Shown one piece after another: positions 8,460-17,048 of a DNA stretch of 58,455 nt. The DNA lies in contig NZ_FNDX01000027.1 of assembly GCF_900099765.1 (NCBI RefSeq), forward strand, positions 25,945-84,399. The letters are read 5' to 3'. Source of the DNA: Paenibacillus typhae (lineage in GTDB: Bacteria > Bacillota > Bacilli > Paenibacillales > Paenibacillaceae). The translations under genes were made by a program, and so were the position numbers. Positions within the stretch are counted from its first letter, which is position 1; each line of letters starts with the position of its first letter. A model generated the notes under the pieces. That model did no database searches. It was not told the origin of the DNA and saw only the letters and a list, made by a program, of their open reading frames with translations.

Positions 8460-9332
8460 ATGAAACCCAGCAGAGCCTTCAGCCTGTTTAACGTCATTAA
8501 CAGTATTTTTATGGTTCTAATTGTGCTGTTTACGCTGTATCCGTTCGTCTATCTCGTGGCCCAGTCCTTCAGCTCGGAGGCGGCTATTTATGCAGGTTCG
8601 GTGTCGATTTTTCCGGTGGAATTCACAACGAAGACGTATCAGGTCATTCTTAGCAAGCCGGACTTTTTCCTCTATTACTGGAACACGATTGTGTATTCCG
8701 TTGTCGGCACTTTTATAGCTGTGGCTGCAACCGCTGTCATGTCCTATCCGCTCTCCAAGGAGAGGCTGCGGCTGAATAAGTTTTTTATTCCCTTCGTGCT
8801 GTTTACGATGTATTTCGGCGGCGGACTGATCCCCAACTACATTCTGGTAGCCAAAACACTAGGGCTGCGGGATACCATCTGGGCCATTGTCATTCCGGGA
8901 GCAATCAGCGCATTCAATGTCATTCTGATGAAGACATTCTTCGCCGGTCTGCCGGGTGAGCTGGAGGAGGCGGGGCGTGTGGACGGCCTGGGGGTATTCG
9001 GGATTTTTACACGGATTATTCTGCCTCTGTCGAAGCCGATTCTCGTCACCATTATGCTGTTCGTGATGGTCGGGATGTGGAACAACTGGTTCGGTCCTTC
9101 CCTGTATCTGCAGTCGAAGGAGAAATGGCCGGTCGCGCTATATCTGAAGCAAATTATTGATAACGCGATCAGTCCGACGGAAATCGGGGCTACCTCCGAC
9201 CAGACGAGCCAGATTGCCGCAAGTGTCAAATCAACAGCCATGGTGCTTACGTCACTGCCGATTATCTGTATCTATCCTTTTGTCCAAAAATATTTCGTAC
9301 AGGGCATGATGATCGGGGCCGTCAAAGGGTAA
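8460..9332 (+). CDS. LplC-like sugar ABC transporter permease
   Basis: This 290-residue second permease has six helices and the EAA-type loop near residues 165-185 (GELEEAGRVDGLGVFGIFTRIILP). It pairs with the LplB-like permease, whose stop lies 15 nt upstream; its own AAAGGAG ribosome-binding site sits in that gap. It ends with MMIGAVKG, the usual C-terminus of this family, so it is full length. Together with the lipoprotein downstream it forms the membrane part of a carbohydrate importer. Confidence 0.92.
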   Translation: MKPSRAFSLFNVINSIFMVLIVLFTLYPFVYLVAQSFSSEAAIYAGSVSIFPVEFTTKTYQVILSKPDFFLYYWNTIVYSVVGTFIAVAATAVMSYPLSKERLRLNKFFIPFVLFTMYFGGGLIPNYILVAKTLGLRDTIWAIVIPGAISAFNVILMKTFFAGLPGELEEAGRVDGLGVFGIFTRIILPLSKPILVTIMLFVMVGMWNNWFGPSLYLQSKEKWPVALYLKQIIDNAISPTEIGATSDQTSQIAASVKSTAMVLTSLPIICIYPFVQKYFVQGMMIGAVKG

Positions 9333-9401
9333 CGGTATAACCGGAAGCGCTTGCCGCGCTCCGTTCTATACAAAGCTTGAACCATAAAGGGGAGGCAAAA
9401 T

Positions 9402-11084
9402 ATGAAATTCACAAAATCAGTTGGCATGGGTATGATGGCGCTGCTGCTTGTTGTTTCAACAGCCTGTTCATCCGGTAACAACGGAGCAGCGAACACAGAC
9501 AAGCCGGAAGCAACAAAATCGGCGAATGCAGGGGCTTCAAATGCGGAAGCAGGCGCTGCGGAGGCTTATACTTTTGGCGAGGGCCAGACGTTTCATTCCA
9601 ATGAGCCGGTCAGCTACTCCATGATGTACAGCGACCATGAGAACTATCCGTATAAAGCGGACTGGAGACTGTGGAGCGCCATTCAGGAGAAGACCAATGT
9701 AACCTTCGATCTGTCCATTACGGCCAGAACCGAATATGAGAATCAGAAATCCCTGCTGGTCAACAGCGGTGACGCTCCTTATATCATTCCGAAGACGTAT
9801 GATGAATCTGCGTTTGTAGCATCCGGCCAGATCGTTCCGGTCAGTGACTGGGTCCAGTACATGCCGAACTACTCCAAGGCGGTCAAGGACTGGGGCATGG
9901 AAGAGGACCTGAAGATGAAGCTGCGGGACGACGGCAAGTACTATCTGCTTCCGGGCATGTGGGAAATTGCGGGCGGCGGCTACTCGTATATTATCCGTAA
10001 GGATATTTTTGAGGCGGCCGGAGTGGATGTAGAGGGTGAACAGGGTAACTGGACCTATGAGGAATTTGCTGCAGCTCTGAAAAAGGTAAAAGATTTCACC
10101 GGCTCCCCATACGTTATCTCTGACCAGTTCAAGGGTGAATCTGCACTGAATATCGCAGCTGTACAGTATGGTGTGACCGCCGGCTGGGGGATTTCCAACG
10201 GGCTGACGTTTGATCAGGATAAACAGCAGTTCGCTTTTGCCGATAACTCCGATGACTTCAAGAGCTTTGTGGGGTATTTCAATAAGCTCGTCACTGACGG
10301 CATCCTGGACCCGGAAACGTTCACCCAGGAGGATGATGCGGCCCAGGCGAAGTTCTTCAAAGGCGATACCTACGCGATCAGCGGCGTGTACCAGGTACTG
10401 GCTGACTTTAAGAGCAAGATGCAGGACCCGAATGCCGAATTGTATATGATTACCCAGCCGGGCGGTCCAAAAGGCAAGCTGCAGATCGAGAACTCGCGGC
10501 TGGAGAACGGCATTATGATCAGCCAGAATGCCCTGGATGACCTGGGTGAAGAAGGCTTTATCAAAATGCTCCGCTTCATCGACTGGTTCTGGTATTCTAA
10601 TGAAGGCCAGATGTTGAGCCTCTGGGGTGTGGAGGGCGAGACGTATACGCTTGATGCAGACGGCAATGTGGTGCTGAACCCGGATATTTACTATAACGGA
10701 ATGAACGAAGGCGCTCCTAAGCAGCTTAACGTCGATTACGGCTTCGCCGGCGGGATGTTCGCTTACGGCGGCTCGGAGAAGCTCCGCTTGTCCAAAATGA
10801 CCGAAGGTGAACGTGACTTCATGACCCGTATCCAGGAGACGCGCGAGGCACGCAAGCTGATCCCGCCGATCATGGCGACAGCCGAGGAGAGCGAGCAGAT
10901 GAAGCTGATCTCGACTCCGCTTATGGATTATGTTAAGACAATGACACTCAAATTCGTCACCGGCCAGGAGAGCCTCGACAACTGGGATAACTATAAAGCC
11001 CAGGTAGAGGCTAACGGCAGCACGCGGTACACGGAGATGGCGAACGAGATTTTTGCGAAGACTAAGAGTTTGTTGGGATACTAG
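9402..11084 (+). CDS. Sugar-binding lipoprotein of the LplA type
   Basis: This 560-residue lipoprotein has a signal peptide with lipobox STAC (Cys near residue 23), a Ser/Ala/Asn-rich linker, and the large two-lobed fold of extracellular solute-binding family 1. The length is normal for the LplA/YtcQ group, larger than maltose-type binding proteins. It captures the substrate outside the membrane for the two permeases encoded just upstream. GGGGAGG precedes the ATG and a strong terminator follows. No glycoside hydrolase is adjacent, so the sugar cannot be named; complex plant or microbial oligosaccharides are typical. Confidence 0.9.
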   Translation: MKFTKSVGMGMMALLLVVSTACSSGNNGAANTDKPEATKSANAGASNAEAGAAEAYTFGEGQTFHSNEPVSYSMMYSDHENYPYKADWRLWSAIQEKTNVTFDLSITARTEYENQKSLLVNSGDAPYIIPKTYDESAFVASGQIVPVSDWVQYMPNYSKAVKDWGMEEDLKMKLRDDGKYYLLPGMWEIAGGGYSYIIRKDIFEAAGVDVEGEQGNWTYEEFAAALKKVKDFTGSPYVISDQFKGESALNIAAVQYGVTAGWGISNGLTFDQDKQQFAFADNSDDFKSFVGYFNKLVTDGILDPETFTQEDDAAQAKFFKGDTYAISGVYQVLADFKSKMQDPNAELYMITQPGGPKGKLQIENSRLENGIMISQNALDDLGEEGFIKMLRFIDWFWYSNEGQMLSLWGVEGETYTLDADGNVVLNPDIYYNGMNEGAPKQLNVDYGFAGGMFAYGGSEKLRLSKMTEGERDFMTRIQETREARKLIPPIMATAEESEQMKLISTPLMDYVKTMTLKFVTGQESLDNWDNYKAQVEANGSTRYTEMANEIFAKTKSLLGY

Positions 11085-11121
11085 AGTTGTCAGGATACTA
11101 ATAATAGTGTGAAAAGTCAGG

Positions 11122-11159
11122 CGCCGCTTCCCATTGGGGAGGTGGCGTTTTGCTTTTTT
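11122..11159 (+). terminator. Terminator of the sugar importer operon
   Basis: Arms 11122-11132 and 11137-11147 form an 11-bp stem with two G-T pairs around an ATTG loop; a T-rich tail follows. Confidence 0.85.
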
Positions 11160-11312
11160 ATGGTGGGGGTGTGTTGGGGAATGTGGGAGGAGAGGATAGG
11201 AGTAAAGGAATGGTTAAAAGGGGGAAAGGATGGGGATTGGCGCTTAGGTGGCGGGATGTGCGCATTGAGGGTGATGGGAGTAACAATAGTATTAAGAGAA
11301 GTGAGCGCGTAT

Positions 11313-11510
11313 GGCGGAATACGCGAAATGAGAGGCGAAAGTGCCTTTGATTTAGGCGCTGGCGGCGGAATGTGCGAAATGAGAGGCAAAAGTGCCTTTG
11401 ATTTCGGCTTTGGCGGCGGAATGTGCGAAATGAGAGGCAAAAATGCCCTTGATTTGGGCATAGGCGGCTGAATGAGTGAAATGAGAGGCAAAAATGCTTT
11501 TGATTGGGCT
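11313..11510. repeat. Tandem array of four 51-bp hairpin units (type A)
   Basis: Units start at 11313, 11364, 11415 and 11463, with a GGCGGAATGTGCGAAATGAG-like head, a small hairpin GGCAAAAGTGCC (or GGCAAAAATGCC), then TTTGATTT and a variable 10-bp tail. The 51-bp period keeps one reading frame open, which produces a spurious repetitive ORF. The same unit length and hairpin occur at positions 1-102. The preceding stretch 11160-11312 is G-rich and otherwise featureless. Confidence 0.85.
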
Positions 11511-11522
11511 CAGATAGCACAA

Positions 11523-11834
11523 GTATGCGAAATAGAGGGATTTTTCCCTTTAAGTAGGTCAAAGCGGGCCGGAAGTATGCGAAATAGAGGGATTTTTCCC
11601 TTTAAGTAGGTCAAAGCGGGCCGGAAGTAGGCGAAATAGAGGGATTTTTCCCTTTAAGTAGGCCAAAGCGGGCCGGAAGTATGTGAAATAAAGGGATTTT
11701 TCCCTTTAAGTAGGTCAAAGCGAACCGGAAGTAGGCGAAATAGAGGGATTTTTCCCTTTAAGTAGGCCGAAGCGGGCCGGAAGTACGCGAAACAGAGGGA
11801 CTTTCCCCTTTAAGTAGGCTCAAGCGTGCCGCGA
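11523..11834. repeat. Tandem array of six 52-bp hairpin units (type B)
   Basis: Units start at 11523, 11575, 11627, 11679, 11731 and 11783, exactly 52 bp apart. Each reads GTATGCGAAATAGAGGGATT, then completes the AGGGATTTTTCCCT hairpin, a TTTAAGTAGG block and a GCGGGCCGGAA tail. Copies differ at only a few positions. The head GCGAAATAGAG matches the type A head GCGAAATGAGAG, so A and B are related with a swapped hairpin. Repeats without unique spacers rule out CRISPR. The array lies between two convergent operons. Confidence 0.9.
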
Positions 11835-11882
11835 AACCGGCTCAGTCCGTGCCGATCCCATCAGCATCCCCCCAGCAGATGC

Positions 11883-11916
11883 AAAAAACGGATACCCCCT
11901 CAAAGGGGAGTATCCG
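11883..11916 (-). terminator. Terminator of the ABC exporter operon
   Basis: On the minus strand, CGGATACTCCCC pairs with AGGGGGTATCCG around a short loop, followed by six T. Confidence 0.9.
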
Positions 11917-11939
11917 CTCCACTATCTACTAAGTAAACC

Positions 11940-13715
11940 CTATGCTTCCATCTTCTGAGCCGTATAGAGCCGATGGTAAAGGCCTTTGCGTGCCAGCAGC
12001 TCCTCATGCGAGCCGCTTTCGGCGATGCCCTTGTTAGCCACGTACATAATGCGGTCGCAGTTTTTCACGGTCGACAGGCGGTGCGCGATGATGAAGGAGG
12101 TGCGGCCTTTAAGCAGCTCGTTCAGCCCCTTTTGCAGCAGGCGTTCGGTCTTGGCGTCGATCGAGGAGGTTGCCTCATCCAGAATGAGAATGCGCGGGTC
12201 GGCCAAGAGTGTTCTGGCGAACGAGATGAGCTGGCGCTGTCCCTGCGAGAGCTTGGAGCCGCGCTCATTGACCTCGGTCATATAGCCCTGCTCGAACTCG
12301 CGGATGAATTCATCGGCGCAGACGGTTTTGGCTGCAGCAATGACTTCCTCCTCGGTGGCATCCAGCTTGCCGTAGCGGATATTGTCCAGGATCGTCCCCG
12401 AGAAAATAAAGCTGTCCTGCAGCATAATTCCCATCTGGCTGCGCAGGGACTTCATCGTCACCCCGGCAATGTCCTCGCCGTCGATCAGAATCCGGCCGCC
12501 GGTCAGATTATAGAAGCGGGAGATCAGATTGACGACGGTGGTTTTACCGGCACCGGTCGGTCCGACCAGGGCGACACTTTCACCGGCCTTAACGTCAAAG
12601 GAGACGTTCTCCAGAATGTTCAGGCCCGGATCATAGGCAAAGGTTACATCGTCGAAGGTTACTTGCCCGCGTGCAGGCGGCAGCTCTTTCGCACCCGGAA
12701 CGTCGCTGACTGTAACCGGCTCATCCAGCGTTTCGAAGATCCGCTCCAGATAGGCGACAGCGTTAATGAAGCTGTTGTACAGGTTCGATAAGTTAAGAAT
12801 CGGCTGCCAGAAACGGGCTGCGTAGCTGCTCATTGCAAGAATGACCCCGAAGGTGACATCCTGCGGGCTCAGCGTCAGCAGGCCGACCAGATAAATCAGT
12901 GTCATAACCGTTGTAGCCAGATTATCGACGGTGAACGGGATCAGCGCGTTATAGCGCAAGGCCCGCATCCATTCGGTCCGGAAGTTGCCGGCGAGCCTGG
13001 TGAAGATGCCTTCATTGCGCTGCTCGCGCGAGAACATCTGCGTGACGCCGATCCCGCTGATGCTCTCCTGCAGGTAGGCGTTCAGGTTGGAGCTCTTATT
13101 GGAGACAGCCTGCCAGGCACGGCGCTGCTTGTTTTTGATCAGCAGCATGATGCCGAGGAACACAGGCAGCCCGGCCAGCGTCACGAACGAGAGCCGTACA
13201 TCGACCGCGAACATGAAGGCGGCGATGAAGATCAGGTTCACAATCTCCAGAATAAAGTTGATGATTCCGTTAGAGAGTACATCAGATACGGCGTTGACGT
13301 AATTGACTACCCGGATCAGGATTTTACCCTGGGGACGGTCGTCATAATACTTGAACGGCAGCTCCTGCAGATGCTTGAACAGATCTGTCCGGATGTCAAA
13401 AATAATATCCTGCCCGACCCTGGTCATAATCCGCGAGCGGATCGTTGCCAGCACAACGCTGACGACAATTGTCAGCAGCATCAGAGCGGACCAGCCGACC
13501 AGCGCCCCCTTGGCTTTGGCCGGAATAGTCACGTCAACGACATGCTGCATGATCAGCGGTGCCGACAGCGAGATGGCTGCCGACAGGGCGCTCAGGAGGA
13601 ATGCGATAATCATCGGCTTCTTTTTCCGCCGGATATAGATCATGGCACGCCGGAAATGCTTAATATTAAACGGCGATTCCAGATTCTCATCGACGTCAAA
13701 TTTATTCCTGGCCAA
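11940..13715 (-). CDS. ABC exporter half-transporter, catalytic-Glu subunit
   Basis: This 591-residue protein has a six-helix exporter domain (about 25-325) and an ATPase domain (about 345-585). Walker A is GPTGAGKTT, Walker B ends ILILDEATSS with the catalytic Glu, and the H-loop His is present (AHRLS). The signature is the non-canonical LSQGQ. The partner gene upstream has the complementary pattern, so the pair should form a heterodimeric exporter with one active and one degenerate ATP site, like BmrC/BmrD or TM287/288. The genes overlap by 14 nt. Such exporters move drugs, lipids or peptides; the substrate is unknown. Confidence 0.92.
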   Translation of the reverse strand: MARNKFDVDENLESPFNIKHFRRAMIYIRRKKKPMIIAFLLSALSAAISLSAPLIMQHVVDVTIPAKAKGALVGWSALMLLTIVVSVVLATIRSRIMTRVGQDIIFDIRTDLFKHLQELPFKYYDDRPQGKILIRVVNYVNAVSDVLSNGIINFILEIVNLIFIAAFMFAVDVRLSFVTLAGLPVFLGIMLLIKNKQRRAWQAVSNKSSNLNAYLQESISGIGVTQMFSREQRNEGIFTRLAGNFRTEWMRALRYNALIPFTVDNLATTVMTLIYLVGLLTLSPQDVTFGVILAMSSYAARFWQPILNLSNLYNSFINAVAYLERIFETLDEPVTVSDVPGAKELPPARGQVTFDDVTFAYDPGLNILENVSFDVKAGESVALVGPTGAGKTTVVNLISRFYNLTGGRILIDGEDIAGVTMKSLRSQMGIMLQDSFIFSGTILDNIRYGKLDATEEEVIAAAKTVCADEFIREFEQGYMTEVNERGSKLSQGQRQLISFARTLLADPRILILDEATSSIDAKTERLLQKGLNELLKGRTSFIIAHRLSTVKNCDRIMYVANKGIAESGSHEELLARKGLYHRLYTAQKMEA

Positions 13716-15477
13716 TCTGGCTCACCTGCCTTCCGATACCTTCGTTTTGCAGCATAAACACCTCGTAATAATAGCCCCGCTTCGCCAGCAGCTCCGCGTG
13801 GGTGCCTTCTTCAATCAGGCGGCCGCGGTCAATAATCAGAATACGGTCCGCTTCACAGGTCGTGGATACCCGCTGGGCGATGATGATCTTCGTGCAAGGA
13901 TACTCCAGTTCACGCAGACTCCGCTGGATGTGCTCTTCTGTCTCCAGATCGACCGCAGAGGTCGTATCATCAAGAATCAGAATCGGGCGGTGCACCGCAA
14001 GTGCCCGCGCCAGCGCAATACGCTGCTTCTGTCCGCCGGACAGACCGACGCCGCGCTCACCGACTACCGTATCGTAGCCTTCCGGCATTTTGGTAATAAA
14101 GTCGTGGGCTGCAGCCAGCCGGGCATATTCCATGGCATCCTCTTCGGGCAAGTCAGGGTCGCCATACGCAATATTGCCGTCAATGGTGTCTGAGAACAGC
14201 AGTACATCCTGGGTAGCCATTCCAATATTACCCCGCAGCTCATCGAGCTCAAGATCGCGCACATCTACGCCGTCCACCAGCACCCGGCCTGAGGTTACGT
14301 CGTAGAACCGGGGGATCAGATTGATGATGGTTGTCTTGCCTGCACCGGTCGAGCCCATAATGGCGACAGTTTCACCAGGCTCAACAGTGAAGCTGACATC
14401 ATCAAGGACGAGAGCGCTGTTATATTTGAAACGGACGTTCTGGAATTCAATGCGTCCTTCGTACCGGCGCTTCTGCACAGGATTATGTTCATTGGCAATC
14501 GAAGGTTTGGCATAGTAGATGTCGACGATTTTGGACAAGCTGGCAAAAAAACGCTGAATATCATTAATAATAATACCGATATTGCGCATTGGGTTCGATA
14601 TCGCCCAGATCAGGGAAGAGAAGGCGGCAAATTCGCCGAAGGTAATTCTCCCGTCAATAAGGAACAGCCCGCCTGCGATCATCAGGATAACGTTAAAGGC
14701 CTGGGCAAAGCTCTCCAGATAAGGAAAATAATCAAGCCAGACGAGCGCAGCCTTTTTATTGGCCGTAGAATAATTAATGTTCTTGTCTGTAAATTTCTCA
14801 ATCTCGAACGCTTCGCGGGCAAACGCCTTAACGACACGGTTCCCGGAGATGTTCTCTTGTGTGGTCGTGTTCAGCTGCGACAGCCGTTCGCGCAGGTCGA
14901 TATACATCGGTCGTACGCGCTTGGCAAATATGTAGGCCACAATAAAAATCGGCGGTGCCAGAATCAGCATCCATAACGTCAGCTCCGCATCAATGGTGAA
15001 GAAGTAAATGACAGCGGCTGCAAAAATCGTCACCGACTCGATAATCGTCTTGAAAATCCACGCCATCGAGTGCCGCACCATGTCCAGGTCACCGGTCATT
15101 TTGGTCATAAGGTCACCGGTACGGTTATGGTCGTAATACTCCCGGTCCTGCCCCTGGATTTTGTTGTACAGATAAATACGGATGTTGTACATCATGTTCT
15201 GCGAGGAACGCTCATATTGCATTGTTGTCAGATAAGCCAGACCGGTACGCAGCAGGGAAAATCCGATCATGCCCAGACATAGGGCAATCAGCAGCCCGCG
15301 CTTATCCGTCAGATTCTGGACGGCCTGATCACCGGTAATGAACGTGTCGACAATGCGCTGACTGATGTACGGGTTGACAATGGTAAGCGCGGAGCCTACC
15401 ACCGAGAGGCACAGTGCCAGAATGTACCGGGTCCGGTTACCCTGCAGGTTCTGCCACAGCCACTTAAGCTCAAACAT
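13702..15477 (-). CDS. ABC exporter half-transporter, degenerate-site subunit
   Basis: This 591-residue protein has an exporter membrane domain (about 15-320) and an ATPase domain (about 340-575). Walker A (GSTGAGKTT) and signature (LSGGQ) are canonical, but Walker B ends ILILDDTTSAVD, with Asp replacing the catalytic Glu, and the H-loop His is Gln (AQRVS). These changes mark the non-hydrolysing site of a heterodimer. It is the first gene of the operon and overlaps the partner. A TnpB element ends about 65 bp upstream, so the native promoter may have been displaced or is squeezed into 15480-15540. Confidence 0.92.
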   Translation of the reverse strand: MFELKWLWQNLQGNRTRYILALCLSVVGSALTIVNPYISQRIVDTFITGDQAVQNLTDKRGLLIALCLGMIGFSLLRTGLAYLTTMQYERSSQNMMYNIRIYLYNKIQGQDREYYDHNRTGDLMTKMTGDLDMVRHSMAWIFKTIIESVTIFAAAVIYFFTIDAELTLWMLILAPPIFIVAYIFAKRVRPMYIDLRERLSQLNTTTQENISGNRVVKAFAREAFEIEKFTDKNINYSTANKKAALVWLDYFPYLESFAQAFNVILMIAGGLFLIDGRITFGEFAAFSSLIWAISNPMRNIGIIINDIQRFFASLSKIVDIYYAKPSIANEHNPVQKRRYEGRIEFQNVRFKYNSALVLDDVSFTVEPGETVAIMGSTGAGKTTIINLIPRFYDVTSGRVLVDGVDVRDLELDELRGNIGMATQDVLLFSDTIDGNIAYGDPDLPEEDAMEYARLAAAHDFITKMPEGYDTVVGERGVGLSGGQKQRIALARALAVHRPILILDDTTSAVDLETEEHIQRSLRELEYPCTKIIIAQRVSTTCEADRILIIDRGRLIEEGTHAELLAKRGYYYEVFMLQNEGIGRQVSQIGQE

Positions 15478-15551
15478 TTCATCACCTGTTTCTGTTTGTT
15501 CTGTTGTACGTTACCATGCTGAAAACGAATAAACCAGAGTGATTGTGATGA

Positions 15552-15700
15552 CTCCCTTCCCTAAAGGGAGGGGCTTCTCAGGTCAACGGAAACGGCAACC
15601 CATTTCCTCGCTGAAGGCTCCATCCGAGCCAAAGCAGTCAATGTTAAGCGGTTGCTCTTTGCAAAATGTTGATAGCAGCGTTCACATCCCGATCTGCGAC
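15552..15700 (-). ncRNA. Candidate omega RNA (TnpB guide RNA scaffold)
   Basis: By analogy with characterised TnpB systems, the guide RNA scaffold covers the 3' end of tnpB and the right end, stopping at the terminal hairpin at 15552-15573. The guide would be the bases just beyond on the minus strand, starting near 15541-15548 and reading toward the exporter gene. The 5' boundary is a guess. Confidence 0.5.
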
Positions 15701-16723
15701 GAAACCGCAATGCGGACAGTTGTGAATACGTTCCTTCAGTTCTTTTTTGACAATTTTACCGCAATGAGAGCAAAGTTGTGAGGTATGGCGCGGGTCAACT
15801 TGTTTCACGATTCTACCAGCACTCTCAGCCTTGTATTTCGTGAATTGTACGAGTTGATACCAGCCAGCGTCAGCTATTGACTTTGCGAGGTGATGATTCT
15901 TGACCATACCAAGCGTATTTAAATCCTCAAAGGCGATCAAACCGAAGCGATTTACGAGACCCCGAGACAGCTTATGCGCGTAGTCCTTGCGCTGATTGGC
16001 CACATGTTCATGCATGAGAGCCAATATACGCACAGCTTTCTTTCGCCGATTAGAACCGCGATCCTTACGACTTACGGAACGCTGCATACGCTTTAGTCGC
16101 TTCTCGCTTTTTCGTAAGTACTTCGGAGTGTCGAATGTCTCGCCTTCAGAGGTAACGGCAAGATGCCTTAATCCGAGGTCAACGCCGACATGTTCCGAAC
16201 AATGAGGTAACGGCTGATACCCTACTTCGGTAACTAGACAAGCGTAATACTTGCAGTTCTTCTGGATGATCGTACAAGTCTTAATCTTGCCTTCCACTGG
16301 ACGGTGCAACTTAGTCTTAACCTCTCCAATCTTAGACAACTTGAGCTTATTACGCTCCAATTTGTAGCCGCCCTGCGGATAGGTGAAGCTATTATACTGT
16401 GACGCTGGATTGAAGCGCGGAAACCCCGGCTTTTCTCCAGCCCTCACGCGACGAAAAAAAGCCTGAAACGCCTTGTCTAATCGTTTGGCAACGTCCTGCA
16501 ATACTTGAGAGTGAACTTGCCTTAGTGCTGGGACCGCCTTTTTTCGCTCGTTAAACATGTTCGCCTGATCGTAATAGTTAAGACTCTTGCCTTCGTTTTT
16601 GTAGGCATGAATACGTTCATCTAGCAAACGGTTATACAGTAGGCGGCAACGCTCTAATGTGAAGTCCATCGTCTTGCGTTGTTCGCGGTTTGGATACAAC
16701 CGGTATTTATATGCTATTAGCAT
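15644..16723 (-). CDS. tnpB: RNA-guided endonuclease TnpB
   Basis: This protein of about 359 residues has the usual TnpB layout: an N-terminal WED/REC-like region with KYRLYPNREQR, RuvC-I (VGVDLGLRHLAV), RuvC-II (IAFEDLNTLGM), a zinc finger with two CxxC pairs (CSHCGK and CPHCGF) and RuvC-III (DRDVNAAINIL). All three acidic catalytic residues are present, so it looks active. The ATG at 16723 follows AAGGAG with good spacing; a TTG six bases upstream is the alternative. It probably acts with the omega RNA encoded at its 3' end. Confidence 0.92.
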   Translation of the reverse strand: MLIAYKYRLYPNREQRKTMDFTLERCRLLYNRLLDERIHAYKNEGKSLNYYDQANMFNERKKAVPALRQVHSQVLQDVAKRLDKAFQAFFRRVRAGEKPGFPRFNPASQYNSFTYPQGGYKLERNKLKLSKIGEVKTKLHRPVEGKIKTCTIIQKNCKYYACLVTEVGYQPLPHCSEHVGVDLGLRHLAVTSEGETFDTPKYLRKSEKRLKRMQRSVSRKDRGSNRRKKAVRILALMHEHVANQRKDYAHKLSRGLVNRFGLIAFEDLNTLGMVKNHHLAKSIADAGWYQLVQFTKYKAESAGRIVKQVDPRHTSQLCSHCGKIVKKELKERIHNCPHCGFVADRDVNAAINILQRATA

Positions 16724-17048
16724 GTTCAACGCTCCTTCTGATCTTCAATAAATCGCTTAACCGTTTCATGGTGACTTACCTCCCTATAGATAAAGCAAGG
16801 AGTTTTACGTGCAAATTATAACACAATAAATGGCCAGTGCCCGTTATGTGGAAAATTTGTTGTTACAATCAATTGAACGGGATAAAAGGCATAATCATCA
16901 TCGCAGAATTCCGGCCTGAACTCCATGTGCAGAATATTTATATTCAACTTTTACCTTGCATATTTAAATAAGCTTATCCAGTATTAAAAGGGTAAAATTA
17001 CCAATGATATTGCCTGATTGAAATACAGGGGCAGATAGGGGACGATTT
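16724..17048. other. Intergenic region between tnpB and the tandem GNAT gene
   Basis: The left part (to about 16830) is the tnpB leader, including a 20-codon minus-strand reading frame from an ATG near 16771 that overlaps the tnpB start. From 16840 to 17030 the sequence is AT-rich, with no gene. It should contain the GNAT promoter; TTGCAT at about 16956 is a possible -35 without a well-spaced -10. Confidence 0.4.

Larger units (their letters stand above)
15541..16830 (-). mobile_element. IS200/IS605-family (IS1341-type) element with TnpB only
   Basis: The element holds a tnpB gene and no tnpA. On the minus strand, the tnpB 3' end runs into a conserved-looking stretch (GGGTTGCCGTTTCCGTTGAC) and a right-end hairpin at 15552-15573 (CCCTCCCTTTAGGGAAGGG), typical of omega-RNA 3' ends. 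The left end lies upstream of tnpB, with a TTTAT near 16824-16830 as a possible target-adjacent motif and a TATAAT promoter box near 16816. Boundaries are approximate. TnpB alone cannot transpose; a TnpA in trans would be needed. Confidence 0.75.

Noticed and set aside
11109..11471. Open frame encoding a Gly/Met-rich repetitive protein
   Set aside because: It lies on the type A tandem repeat, whose 51-bp period keeps the frame open. It begins inside the importer terminator and has no ribosome-binding site.
11523..11834. CRISPR array
   Set aside because: Whole 52-bp units repeat, including the part that would be spacer; there are no unique spacers and no cas genes.
11973..12791. Long plus-strand frame opposite the ABC exporter gene
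   Set aside because: Shadow of a conserved ATPase domain on the opposite strand.
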